Of a stretch of DNA of 64,000 bases, positions 11,326-22,734 are shown piece after piece; within the stretch, counting starts at the first letter, position 1; each line of letters begins with the position of its first letter. The position numbers and the translations under genes were made by a program. The notes under the pieces are model-generated. The model ran no database searches and was not told where the DNA came from. It was given only the letters and a program-made list of their open reading frames with translations. This DNA is from Triatoma infestans. Lineage: Eukaryota; Arthropoda; Insecta; Hemiptera; Reduviidae. The DNA is taken from contig JAAEAF010014405.1 in NCBI GenBank assembly GCA_011037195.1, forward strand, positions 1 to 64,000, in the 5' to 3' direction.

Positions 11326-12655
11326 GGTGACCAGAGTTATATGCTCCACCCACTTTTTTTTTAAACGGCGGGAAATTTCGAAAAAATAGAAAACACGTAT
11401 TTAATCATTTTTAGTCTAGTTTATTTTCAGTGATTGAACCATTTTTTTATACCCAAATATCCCGAGATACAGCATCCAACTTTTTTTTTCAAATGGAACA
11501 TTATTTTTGCATATTTTTATAGTACTTGAGCCTAAAAAAAAAAAAAAAAAAAAAATTTAAAATCGCTTAGGTTTTTCAAAAGTTATGGTAATTTAAAATA
11601 TGAAAAACAAATTTCAGTTTAATGTCAAAATTACTTTATTTTTTCTTTAAAGAAGCTCTTCAAACTGGACACTATCAACGGATAGGCAAGCCAAAGCTCT
11701 GGACTCCCACGCTCTGTTTGTAGCAGCACTTAGGTGGCAAAGTCAACATCTAGGCAGGCTAGAGTTATTCGACGTTCCATATCTTCGACTAAAGCCACGG
11801 GATCAAGGTTACTGTACACTTTTTTTTAGATATCCCCACAAAAAATAGTCCATTGGGGTTAAGTCCGGAGGTCGAGGTGGCCATTGGATCGGACCATGAG
11901 TTCCTAACCACTTTTCGTAGAAATTTCTGTCCAGGTAACGTCGAGCAACTCTCGCATTATGTGCCGGGCAACCATCTTGTTGAAAATACATATCTAGCCG
12001 ACGTTTTAGAGGAACATCTTCAAGCAGAACTGGCAAAATGTCTCTTAAAAAAGTTAGATACCTTTCACCAGTTAAGTTCCCTCTGTAGAAGTATGGCCGA
12101 TTAGTTGGTTTCCTAAAACTCCACACCAAACGTTTGTAGAAAAAACAACCTAATGGCGTGTGGCGAAGGTAACTTGTGGATTTTCTTCTGCCCATATTCT
12201 AAAGTTCCAACGATTAAGAAGGCCATTGTTGCTAAACTTTGATTCATCAGTCCATAAAATTGTGCATTTTTTGTGGGGATATCTACAAAATGAAGTGTAC
12301 AGTAACCTTAATCCCGTGGCTTCAGTCGAAGATATGGAACGTCGAATAACTCTAGCCTGCCTAGATTTTGACTTTACCACCTAAGTGCTGCTACAAACAG
12401 AGCGTGGGAGTCCAGAGCTTTGGCTTGCCTATCCGTTGATGGTGCCCAGTTTGAAGAGCTTCTTAAAGAAAAAATAAGGTAATTTTGACATTAAACTGAA
12501 ATTTGTTTTTCATATTTTAAATTACCATAACTTTTGAAAAACCTAACCGAATTTAAATTTTTTTATTTTTTATTTTTTTAGAGGCTCAATTACTATAAAA
12601 ATATGCAAAAAAAATATAATGTTCCATTTGAAAAAAAAAAGTTGGATGCTGTATC
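11326..12655 (-). mobile_element. Inverted-duplicated element with DD41D transposase core
   Basis: Sequence 11466-11850 is repeated in reverse complement at about 12265-12655, so the element is a large hairpin whose spacer holds the transposase catalytic core. The C-terminal coding part is present twice, once on each strand. A further direct copy of the tail lies at 12738-12832. Confidence 0.8.
11809..12290 (-). pseudogene. Tc1-mariner superfamily transposase (DD41D type), broken
   Basis: Minus-strand frames 12380-12150 and 12195-11809 together give the catalytic core. ILWTDESKFSNNGLLNRWNF holds the first D, MYFQQDGCPAHNARVARRYL the second, and WPPRPPDLTPMDYFLWGYLK the third, with 41 residues between the last two. 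The frame changes between the two pieces. Upstream of about 12264 the sequence is the inverted copy of the element's own 3' part, so the N-terminal DNA-binding region is missing. It cannot make a working transposase. Confidence 0.85.
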
Positions 12656-12832
12656 ATTTTGAATGTTTGATTTTTTTTTTTTTATTATAATATAACCTAT
12701 AATATCGGACAAAATTACAATCAACGCTGCAGGCGAGCAGCTACAGTAACCTTAATCAGATATGGAACGTCGAATAACTCTAGCCTGCCTAGATGTTGAC
12801 TTTGCCACCTAAGTGCTGCTACAAACAGCATT

Positions 12833-12898
12833 ATTCGTTTGTCTTAATAATGTGACTCAACTAGCACTAGTTGAGTCACATTATTAAGACAAACGAAT
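12833..12898. repeat. Perfect 32-bp inverted repeat with 2-bp spacer
   Basis: Left arm 12833-12864 is exactly complementary to right arm 12867-12898, with only CA between them. It lies right after a partial copy of the transposase tail of the preceding element. Confidence 0.95.
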
Positions 12899-13005
12899 TT
12901 TGTCGGAAATAACCGAATACGATCATTTTTTTGACACTGTAAATTGGGCAGCGAATTGGGAATTTTTAATTTTTACACCGGATTTTATTATTGTTATTAT
13001 TTTTT

Positions 13006-13110
13006 TACTTTCTCTTACGCCTAGGTGAGAGTCAAATTTTCTAAATTGAGTTTTCACTGGTTAAAAAATTAATCTTTTTAGTGAATGGTCTCCGTTTGTG
13101 TCACTCTGTT
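13006..13110 (+). repeat. A-family head fragment
   Basis: TTTACTTTCTCTTACGCCTA and the following ATTGAGTTTTCACTGG match a diverged head. Similar scraps: 10362-10430, 27450-27660 (core) and 52557-52640 (head, in an EndoA intron). Confidence 0.6.
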
Positions 13111-13489
13111 CTATATTAAAAAGCATTGCTAGAATTACAAATTTAATGGAAATTGGCTCTGAGTTACTTAAATAAATAGGTTTCTGAGGTTTTGGGAATT
13201 TTGTTGAAAACAAACTTTTATTTTAGTTTACTCACTTTAATTTTAAACTTTTTTTTTTCATTTTAGAATAATTTCTAGAATTTCAATCATTACATTTTTT
13301 AATGTTATGTGAGTTAATGTAAAATTCTGGCGCTTTCTTGAGGATTACAGAGTAAACACTTATTTCTACCAGTCAGAGGCACTTAATGACTTAATGACCG
13401 CACACCACACACACCACATCGAGTTTAGGGCAACAGAACGCCCAACATGAACTTTCATGTTAAACAAGAAACTTTCATGTTACACTCCA

Positions 13490-14706
13490 AATAAGAGGAA
13501 GTATTGTAATCGTGTCAAATTTTCGATATCGAGTTTTTACCGGAAATATACGTTTTGAGGTCCCCTGAGTCCAAAAAAAGAGATTTTTTTTAGAAAATGG
13601 TGTGTGCGTGTATTATATGTGAACAGCATAGCGCACAAACGACAAATCGTAGAAAGTACAAACTTGATATATTCCGCTTAGGTATCACCATGGTATCCGA
13701 CAGTAGGTCATCTGACAAAATTCCTTAAACACAAAAGTACCACTTTTTTACTAATTGTTTTTTTTTTTTTCACTGTTTTGCGATTTTCTCAAAAATGGCT
13801 TCAAAGATTTTCTTGAAACTATGTATATCAACTACACATACAAAGTGCTACAACTTTTATTTGTAACATTTTTCCGGGAAAATTCATTTAAGGGCACTTT
13901 GCTGGGAGGGGTAGAGTTAAGTTTTCTTCTAAAGTGCTATTTCAGTTTACTATACAATTCTATAAACCTAAATAATATTAATTAGAATTAACCCATGAAA
14001 GGGGCCAAGGCTTGCCAGACGGCGATTTGAATAGGGGAGTGTGTGGTAAGCACGCCTTCAGTTCCCACGCCGTTTAGTTCCGGCCTTTGCTACCTAGGGC
14101 GCTACTAACTGTAGCTTCCCACTTTTTATCACGATGCTGGGTCAACACCGACTTTGCTTTCACGGAAATCGAACGCTGAATTTTCGCACGAAATGCGAGT
14201 GCGCTAGCTACTTAGACCAACGCGTGAGGACAATTAGAATTAAAAAATGTTGTTGAAATTCCAAGTTTGAAAAAAATTCGTATAACCGGAAGTGCGTTTT
14301 TATGGAAATATATTTTTTTCACTTTTCTGGTATTTTCTCTAAAACGATTCCAACGATTTCCTTTAAACTAGGAATGTGAACTACACATATAAAGAGCTGA
14401 CAACCTTTATTTGTAACATATTTCCTGATAATGCCATTTTAGGAGGGGTCTTCTGGGAGAGGGATGGGGTTTGTTTTTCTCTAAAGTGCTATCATAGTTG
14501 ATTATACAATTCTACATCCAAACAAAATTAATTAGAAATAAATGAGATGGCCAAAATTTTGAATTTCAAGAAAATTAGTAAACCGGAAGTACGCTTTCAC
14601 TGGACAGTTTATTTTTTTCAGTTTTCGACGAATTACGACGACCAACTCCGTCGAATTTCATTAAATTTGGGTACACTAACTATAAAAATTTGTCAATTAT
14701 AATCTG
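13490..14706 (+). repeat. A-family copy 5, split by a SINE, tail lost
   Basis: Head from AAGAGGAAGTATTGTAATCG at 13490, core to 13991, SINE at 13992-14231, then a second core to about 14705. The tail hairpin is missing; an unrelated 400-bp insert follows. Confidence 0.85.
13992..14231 (-). mobile_element. Second SINE-like family, 12-bp target duplication
   Basis: 240 bp inserted in an A-family copy. AATTAGAATTAA stands at 13980-13991 and again at 14232-14243. The minus strand starts CCTCACGCGTTGGTCTAAGT and contains GCGTTCGATTTCC, a B-box-like motif. GC-richer than its surroundings. The class is inferred from the B box and target duplication. Confidence 0.72.
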
Positions 14707-15116
14707 TCAAGCCTTGTAGCTTGATGTCCAACTCAACGAATCTAACGCTTAGTCAACTTGGTTGGCTATTCATACTTCGTGGTGAGCTACTCTATTTAAA
14801 TTATACCGCTTGGGTTGAGAGAAGTAACTCCTTGTGCTCGCTATGTAACTCTCGAGCGAGGGAGGATGTCTACCATTCTCTCCGTGATACGTAGGCTTTA
14901 TGTTGGTTGCGGCAAATTATCTAGACCGGAGTTAATATTGATGCTCAATGGTGAAAACTGCATTGGGATTATTAATTTTGCGAGACACGCCTGGCAATAT
15001 AGATATAATTTAATTATGGAATTTAATTTTGATTGAGCTCTTTTTATATTATACTATTCAGGTTCTTTCTGTTATAACTAAATGTACTTAGTAATTCTTA
15101 GTAGTTCATATCTTTA
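14706..15116 (+). other. 400-bp insert of unknown class (possible LTR)
   Basis: Replaces the tail of A-family copy 5 and stops at the head of copy 6. It starts TGTCAAGCCTTGTAGCTTGA and has a TATA-like CTCTATTTAAATTATA. It shares GATGTCCAACT.AACGAA with the unexplained stretch at 26440-26560. Ends are not proven. Confidence 0.35.
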
Positions 15117-15119
15117 TTA

Positions 15120-15240
15120 CTTTCTCTTACTCCTAGTAAGAGGAAGTATTGTAATCGTGTCAAATTTTCGATATCGAGTTTTCACCGGAAATATCCGTTT
15201 TGAAGTCCCCTGAGTCCAAAAAAGTGGTTTTTAGCAAATG

Positions 15241-15293
<53 letters not shown>

Positions 15294-16124
15294 AACAGCA
15301 TAGCTCAAAACGAAAAACCGTAGAAAGTTAAAACTTGATATTCCATTTAGGTATCACCGGGATCTGACACTACGTTATCTGTCAAAATTCCTCAACCGGA
15401 AGTACCACTTTACTAGTTGGATTTTTTACTTTTTTGCGATTTTCTCAAAAATGGCTCCGACGATTTTCTTTAAACTTGAAACATCAACCACACATACAAA
15501 GAGCTACAACTTTTATTTGAAACATTTCTCCGGAAAATGCATTGAAGGGCACTTTTGGGGGAGGGTGGGGTTAGGTTTCCATCTAAAGTGCTATTTCAGT
15601 TTATTAGACAATTCTGTCATCTAAATAATGTTAATTAGAATTAAATATGTTGTTGAAATTCCGAGTTTGAAAAAAATCGGATAACCGGAAGTGCGTTTAC
15701 TTTACCACTTTACTAAATGATTTATTCACTTTTTCGCAATTTTCTCAAAAATGGCTCCGACGATTTTTTTGAAACTTCGTATATAAACTAAACATGCAAA
15801 GATCTACAACTTTTATCTAAAACATTTCTCTGGGAAAATTCTTTTAAGGGCACTTTTAGGGGAGGGGTAGGGTTAGATTTTCATCTAAAGTGCTATCCTA
15901 GTTGATTATACAATTCTATCATCCAAACATAATTAGTTAGAAATAAATGGATGGCTGAAATTCCAAGTTTCAAGAAAATTAGTAAACCGGAAGTGCGCTT
16001 TTACTGAACAGTTTTTTCAGTTTTCGACGAATTTCATTAAATTGTGTACACAAACTATAAAATTTGTCAATTATCATTTTGAGAACTGGAGTAAGAGAAA
16101 GTTGTGTGAGTGTTTCACACCAGA
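15120..16124 (+). repeat. A-family copy 6, best complete example
   Basis: Head hairpin 15120-15146 (12-bp stem with one wobble, loop CCT), GT run 15244-15277, core modules about 15400-15685 and 15685-15990. Inverted copy of the head motif, GGAGTAAGAGAAAG, at 16088-16101. Tail hairpin 16104-16120 (GTGTGA/TCACAC), CAGA, then a T run. No coding capacity. Confidence 0.93.
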
Positions 16125-16914
16125 TTTTTTTTTTTTATATTTAGTTTATTTTTTTTATATTTAGTTTTATTTTTTTTAATATTTAGTTTATTTCATATAT
16201 TTTAACTTAAAAAAAAAAAATATATATATTAGTTTAAGTGAATAACTTTTTTTTATCTGTTATTACTATTTTATTTGTATTAGATTCTTCTTCTGTTTTT
16301 TCTTTCTCATCTTTGTATTCCTTTATCAGCTGTTTTTGTCTTTAAATATTTATTCAATTTATATAACAATTTATAATTGTTATTTTATATTATTTGTATA
16401 TAACCTCCGACAGACGGTTTACCATTACCGTAGAATACTTTTTTCATTTTTATGTTTCTATTATAATTTCTTTTTCAAATAAAGTATTATTATTATTATT
16501 ATTATTATTGTCAATTATAATTTTGAAAATACGGAGTAAATGAAAGTCACTGTTATTTAAAACATTTTGCAAAAAAAAAAAAAAAATTTGATTTTACATA
16601 GTATTGCAAATTTTGTGGCGTTAAATTTCAAATATAATGGGTTCAATGTTATTTGTGGAATCTTCTGGACTACAATGCAATCACTTTTATTTACTACCTG
16701 CCTGGAACAATTAAATTTAAAGTTTAAATAAAATTTGGTATTTTATACAAAATTGTACTAATTGTGAGTGTCATGCCAGAATTTTATATGTGTGTGTGTG
16801 TGTAAATATCAGTGGAATTTATGTCGTAAGTTTCAAATAAATTATTCCATTAGTAATGTAATTACAATTTAATTGATTTATTGTATACTCGTTTTGCTAA
16901 TATACTGGTTTTAT
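16125..16914. other. AT-rich spacer between A-family copies
   Basis: Contains an ATT microsatellite (about 16486-16510), repeated TATTTAGTTTATTTT units at 16138-16200, and short A/T runs. No gene seen. Confidence 0.6.
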
Positions 16915-17037
16915 TACTTTCTCTTACTCCTAGTTAAGAGGAAGTATTGTAATCGTGTCAAATTTTCGATATCGAGTTTTCACCGGAAATATCCGTTTTG
17001 AGGTCCCCTGAGTCCAAAAAAGTGGTTTTTAGCGAAT

Positions 17038-17071
<34 letters not shown>

Positions 17072-17911
17072 TGTGTGTGTGTAGTATGTGAACAGCATAG
17101 CTCAAAAACGAAAAATCGTAGAAAGTTCAAACTTGATATTTACGTTTAGGTATCACCATGGGATCGACGGTGCGGTATGTGTCAATATTCCTCAACCGGA
17201 AACCACTTTACTAGTCTTTTTTTTACGTTTTTGCAATTTTCTCAAAAATGGCTCCGAAGATTTCTTAAACTTGGTATATCAACTACACATACAAAGAGCT
17301 ACAACTTTTATTTGAAACATTTCTCCAGGAAAATTCATTTAAGGGGCACTTCTGGGGGAGGGGTGGGGTTAGGTTTTCATCTTAACTGCTGTTTCAGTAT
17401 ATTAGACAATTCTGTCATCTAAATAATGTTAATTAGAATTAAATATGTTGTTGAAATTCCGAGTTTGAAAAAAAAATAGATAACCGGAAGTGCGTTTTTA
17501 CTGAAATATAATTTTCAGTTTTCTGGTATTTTCTCGAAAATGGCTCCAACGATTTTCTTTAAACCAGCGTTGTTAACTATACATATAAAGAGCTACAACT
17601 TTTATTTGAAACTTTTCCCCTGATAAATTCATTTAAGAGGACTTTTGGGGGAGGGGGGGTTATGTTTTTCTTTAAAATGCTATCACAGTTGATTATACAA
17701 TTCTGTCATCCAAATTGAAATAACTAGAAATTAATATATGACCCAAATTCCGAGTTTCAAGGAAATTAGTAAACCGGACAGTTTTACTGGACAGTGTTTT
17801 CACTTTTCGACGAATTTCATTAAATTTGGTACACTAACTATAAAATTTGTCAATTATAATTTTGAGTACTGGAGTAAGAGAAAGTTGTGTGAGTGTTTCA
17901 CACCAGATTTT
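16915..17911 (+). repeat. A-family copy 7, complete
   Basis: Same order as copy 6, with a long GT run at 17038-17085. The head hairpin has one extra T in the loop side (CCTAGTTAAGAGG). It ends GTTTCACACCAGATTTTTG. Confidence 0.92.
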
Positions 17912-18419
17912 TGAATATATGGGATAGGTCGGGCGGAAATACTGAGGTGGCAATATTTATCACAATAATTAAATTACCAAAATTATATATATATATAAAA
18001 ATCTTATTTATATTTAATTTTTGAAAAACTTTAGCCAGAGAATATTTGCATAATGTTTTGTGATATTTTTAGTACTCCACTTTACTACTATTTATTTATG
18101 TTGACCGACTGCCAGGAAAATTTGGCTGACATATTGTTGTTTATCACTTATCTCTAGTTCAGTGAATCTTTATGTATAATATAATGACATAGCGAAATTC
18201 AAATTGTAAAAAAAAACAAATAAGATGTTAAATATTATGAATTGTTTTCTTTTGGGAGTTTTCATTTTCTTTATACTATGCGTATTTTTCGAAACTAAAT
18301 TTTCATCTAATAAAGTAAAGTTTTGTGTGGCTTCTGAAGCAGAAGATGACTTTTGAAGGTATGTATGTGGTGGGCGAAACATACACACCAATTTCCCTCA
18401 CTAAGGTTTACAATTATAT

Positions 18420-19294
18420 GAGGGTCATTTAATAAGTAACGAGACAAATCGCTGTAGCTCAGAAATGGTTTGTTTAATCAATATAGGCAGTTTCAATACG
18501 TCAACATGGCATCCTTGTACTTAGTTTCTCATCAGGTGTTACGAGATTATTTGGTAAGTATAACTTCAAATGTATTCAGTTAATAATGGCGAGTCCGCTC
18601 GAACATTGCACCTCGGAAGAACAACGCTCAGTGATTAGATTTTTAGTTGCAGAGGGTATTAAAGTTAGTGAAATCCACGAAAAATTTTTGAAAGTGTAAG
18701 GGAATAATTGTTAATGGATAATGGGTAGAACAGTTTAAAAGTGTCTGTGTTTAGCAACGAAATGGGCGACCGGTTGAAGTTGCAACTTTCTCCCTTGAAT
18801 CTCGAAGATCAACCAACCATCAACAGTATTGATATGCTCACAAACAAAGTAAGGCCTGCCATTCGAAAAGAAACGTCATCATGGACTCTTGACTAAAGGC
18901 GTGATTTTTTGCTTTATGACAACGCGTGCCTACTTACACACGGCACAGTTAATTCAAGAAACAATTCAAAAAGTGGGGTGGGAGATCCTTTCAGATCCTC
19001 CCTATAGCCCCGATCTCGCCCCATCGGAGTTCCATTTGTTTGGACCCCTTAAAGAGGCTCTACGTGGGAAACATTTTCAATCCAATGAAAAAGTTAAAAA
19101 TCAGGTGCAAAATTGGCTTCGAGATCAACCCAAAGAACTTCATGCCAGAGGCATACACAAATTAGAAGAACGATGGGACAAGTGTATAAACGTTGCCTGG
19201 GGACTATGTTGAAAAGTAGCCAAAATTTTGTAATGATTAAATAAATCATTTTTGAGCTACAGCGATTTATCTCGTTACTTATTGAATGACCCTC
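18420..19294 (+). mobile_element. Internally deleted mariner relic
   Basis: Roughly 875 bp bounded by imperfect inverted repeats of about 58 bp that begin GAGGGTCATTTAATAAGTAA (left) and are mirrored at 19237-19294. The right part keeps an open frame, 18889-19212, containing PYSPDLAPSEFHLFGPLKEA, the third catalytic region of mariner transposases, but with E in place of the usual D, then WLRDQPKELHARGIHKLEER. The upstream region is too short and frameshifted to supply the first catalytic residues. It is shorter than the usual 1.3 kb, so internally deleted. Confidence 0.85.
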
Positions 19295-19437
19295 GTTTTT
19301 TATTATTATCTATTAATGTACAAGTATTTGATAACCATAACCTCAAATGTATTCAGTTAACAATGGCGTGTCCGCTCGAGCATTGCACCTCGCATTAAAT
19401 TAATAATATAAATAAGAAATAATTTTTTTTTTTTTTT

Positions 19438-20436
19438 TTACTTTCTCGTACTCCTAGTAAGAGGAAGTATTGTAATCGTGTCAAATTTTAGATTTTGAGT
19501 TTTCACCGGAAATATCCGTTTTGAGGTCCCCTGAGTCCAAAAAAGTGGTTTTTAGCAAATGGTCTCTGTGTGTGTGTGTATGTATGTGAACAGCATAGCT
19601 CAAAAACGAAAAATCGTAGAAAGTTCAAACTTGATATTCCGTTTAGGTATCACTATGGGATCTGACAGTGGGTCATCTGTCAAAATTCCTACCAACTAGT
19701 ACCACTTTACTTTCTTTTTTTTTTACGTTTTTGCGTTTTTCTCAAAAATGGCTCCAAAGATTTTCTTCAAACTTAGTATATCAACTACACATACTAACAG
19801 CTACAACTTTTATTTGAAACATTTCTCCGGGAAAAATTCATTTAAGGGCACTTTGGGAGAGGGGGGGGTTAGGTTTCCATCTAAAGTGCTATTTCAATTT
19901 ATTAAAAAATTCTATCATTTAAATAATGTTAATTAGAATTAAATATGTTGTTGAAATTCCGAGTTTGAAAAAAATCGGATCACCGGAAGTGCGATTTTTA
20001 CTAAAATGTATTTTTCAGTTTTCTGGTATTTTTTTTTTACTTTCTTGCAATTTTCTCAAAAATAGCTTGGACGGTTTTCTTTAAACTTTGAATATCAACT
20101 ACACATGCAAAGATCTACAACTATTATTTAAAACATTTCTCAGGAAAAATTCATTTAAAAGCACTTTTGGGGGAGGTATTGGGTTAGGTTTTTCTCTATA
20201 GTGCTATCATAGTTGATTATACAATTCTATCATCTAAACAAAATTAATTAGAAATAAGTAGATGGCTAAAATGCCGAGTTTCAAGGAAATTAGTAAACCG
20301 GAAGTGCGCTTTTTACTGAACAGTTTTTTCAGTTTTCGACGAATTTCATTAAATTTGGTACACAAACTATAAAATTTGTCAATCACATTTTTGAAAACTG
20401 GAGAAGAGAAAGTTGTGTGAGTGTTTCACACCAGAT
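19438..20436 (+). repeat. A-family copy 8, complete
   Basis: Head at 19438 with one change (CTTTCTCGTACTCC), a short GT/GTAT run, two cores, and a tail ending in a T run. CACCGGAAGTGCG at 19981. Confidence 0.92.
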
Positions 20437-21469
20437 TTTTTTTTTTTTACTTTTATGACTGTTATAAATATTATACAAAGATTGTTATTGTTAATATTAA
20501 ATGAATGTGGCACCCCGCTAAATTTAGTTTTGACCCTTAGCAAAGTGATATACGTATTATCCTATCAATTTGCATTTGTTATATTGCGTTGTTGTTGACA
20601 AATTTGTGAATTATAGAATAACATTCAATATTTTACTATACAATTGCGTATAGGTCAGTATGATGACAGGACATATCTATTTATGGACCTTCTATTTAAG
20701 ATACAACTTTGGTGGTAGCCTCGTTGATATAACTATGGAAATATATTTATCTGGTTTGGACTATTTACCGCATTTTTCGAATTCCAATTCTATAGATTTT
20801 ATTTAAAAATTTTAATTTTTTTTATTTGACATTTAACTTTTAACTTTCACTCCTATTAAGAGAAAGTATTGCCAGATTTTCAAAATTCAGTTTTCACCGG
20901 AAATATACAGGGTGTCCCATTTAAACGGGCCACTTTTGAAATAACTCTTAAACGAAGAAAGATATCAAAAAAGTGAAGATAACGTTTGTTGAAGTATTTG
21001 CGCTCTAGTTTATGATGGTGTTAATGTTATTTGATTTTATTGCCGCCTTACACTTGAAATCGGTGATTGAAAGTTGCGATTTATTTTTGATTCGCACTTT
21101 TTTTACTAATGTATTGAAAACTACTAAAAATATGAAGAATAATGCCGTTAATTTCACTTCAATATTTCAAACCGTTGTCGAGATATTCAATCATAAAGAT
21201 TAAATTTTCGTCGTTTTTTTTCCTATTTCTTTGTTTCATAAATTAAAATTAAAAGCGGATTTCCCTATTAATTTCTAATAAATAAGAGGAGTTCAAATGC
21301 TGACAACACATAAAACCTATTTTAGTACCATAAGGGACTTAAAAATCAGGTAAAACATCATTAAAACAGAACAATGTTCCAGTTTATTTACAAAAATCAT
21401 TAAAAAAAAATATTTCTTATATATTCAAAATGACCTCCTTGGCTTAATTAAACGGCACAAGCGCAGTCA

Positions 21470-21688
21470 CTACCCAACAAATGAAGTTGCTAACCGTATC
21501 ACGTCTGCCGGAATTGCTAAGCAGGTTTGGATTAAATCTTCTCTAAATACTTCTGGAGTTGTTGGTTCCCTAACATAAATTTTTTCTTTGAGATATCCCC
21601 AAAGAAAAAAATCAAGAGAGATTAAATCTGGCGATCTGGAAGGCCAGCTTACCGGTCCCTGACTGCCGATCCAGCGGGTACTGAACAT
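21470..21688 (-). pseudogene. Transposase C-terminal fragment (Tc1-mariner superfamily)
   Basis: 72-codon minus-strand frame with WIGSQGPVSWPSRSPDLISL then DFFLWGYLKEKIYVREP. This is the third catalytic region and C-terminal end of the same transposase type as the DD41D relic at 11.8 kb. The first two catalytic regions are absent. A mirrored copy of the 3' part, in the other orientation, occurs at about 21740-21840, inside the opposite arm. Confidence 0.8.
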
Positions 21689-22063
21689 CTCATTTACTTT
21701 TCTCCTCGCCAGATCGCCAGATATAACCCCACTTGAAAGGGAGTTATCAGGGAACTAACAACTCCAAAAGCACTTAGAGAAGACTTAATGCAATCCTGCT
21801 TAGCAATTTCGGCAGACATGGTAGGTTAGCAACTTCATCTTTTGGGCAGCCACTGCGCTTGTGCCGGTTAAGTCGAGGAGTGTCATTTTGAATAAATAGG
21901 AAATATTTTTTTTTATAAATTTTTGTAAATAAACTGGAAAATTGTATTGTTTTAATGATGTTTTACCTGATTTTTGAGTTCCTTATGGTTCTAAAATATG
22001 TTTTAAGTGTTGTCAGCATTTGAACTCTCTTATTTATTTAGAAATTAATAAGAAAATCCGCTT

Positions 22064-22734
22064 CGGGACCTAAGCCTATGTGGCCTTTATCCCCCGATAC
22101 CCCCCTATTCCCTTAATAAATCTCCCCCGGTAGCTTAATCTACAGTATCCCAAGATATCCCGAAACTCCAGCTCGCGCAGACAATCCTGCGAGAGTGATG
22201 CCCTCCCAAAAACACGAAACCTAGTTCCAGCGAAACGGGGACACTGACAAAGGTAGTGGTACACCGTTTCCCTGACTCCGTCGTCACAGTTCTGACAAAT
22301 GGGACTAGTCGTCCTCCCTATATTGAACAAGTGACTGGACACCCAAGTGTGTCCAGTCACTATCCCTATCAGGGTCCTCAAACCCGTCCTACTAAGGGAC
22401 AGGAGATACTCCGAAATTCCCTGCTTACTTGTCTTTATAAATCTTTTGGCTTGGAGGCACCCCTGCGTGTCCCCCTAGCGTTTCTCCAAAACTTTGATCT
22501 CCTAAAGTCTAATCTGTTTGACACGAAACGTCTTTGTGACAGCCAGGGCTGGTTCAGGACCGCAAAATGGTTGAGATGATCCCTCCCTAGCCAACTGGTC
22601 TGCCCTCTCATTCCCCTCTATTTCCGCGTGTCCGGGTATCCAATAGAGGCGCACCGTACCCCTCCGGGCTAAAGCATTGAGCTTCCTCCGACATTCTCCC
22701 ACTAATTTCGAACTCCACCAAGGCTTATGATTGA
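22064..22734 (-). mobile_element. LINE 3' fragment with RNase H and zinc-knuckle-like end
   Basis: The minus frame 22702-22502 has LYWIPGHAEIEGNERADQLA, the RNase H C-terminal motif (GH...GNE.AD). The frame 22381-22076 has ICQNCDDGVRETVYHYLCQC, a C..C...H...C cluster typical of the end of RNase-H-bearing LINEs. It splits the right arm of the foldback at 20908-23011. Confidence 0.85.

Noticed and set aside
15120..16124. A-family as a Helitron
   Set aside because: A 3' hairpin near the end fits, but Helitrons start TC and end CTRR after the hairpin. Here the hairpin is followed by CAGA and a T run, and the start is CTTTCTC with its own hairpin. Left unclassified.
15120..16124. A-family as a SINE or other retroposon
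   Set aside because: No A/B box pair was found and the terminal run is T at the 3' end in the orientation used (A at the 5' end in the other), the wrong side for a retroposon tail.
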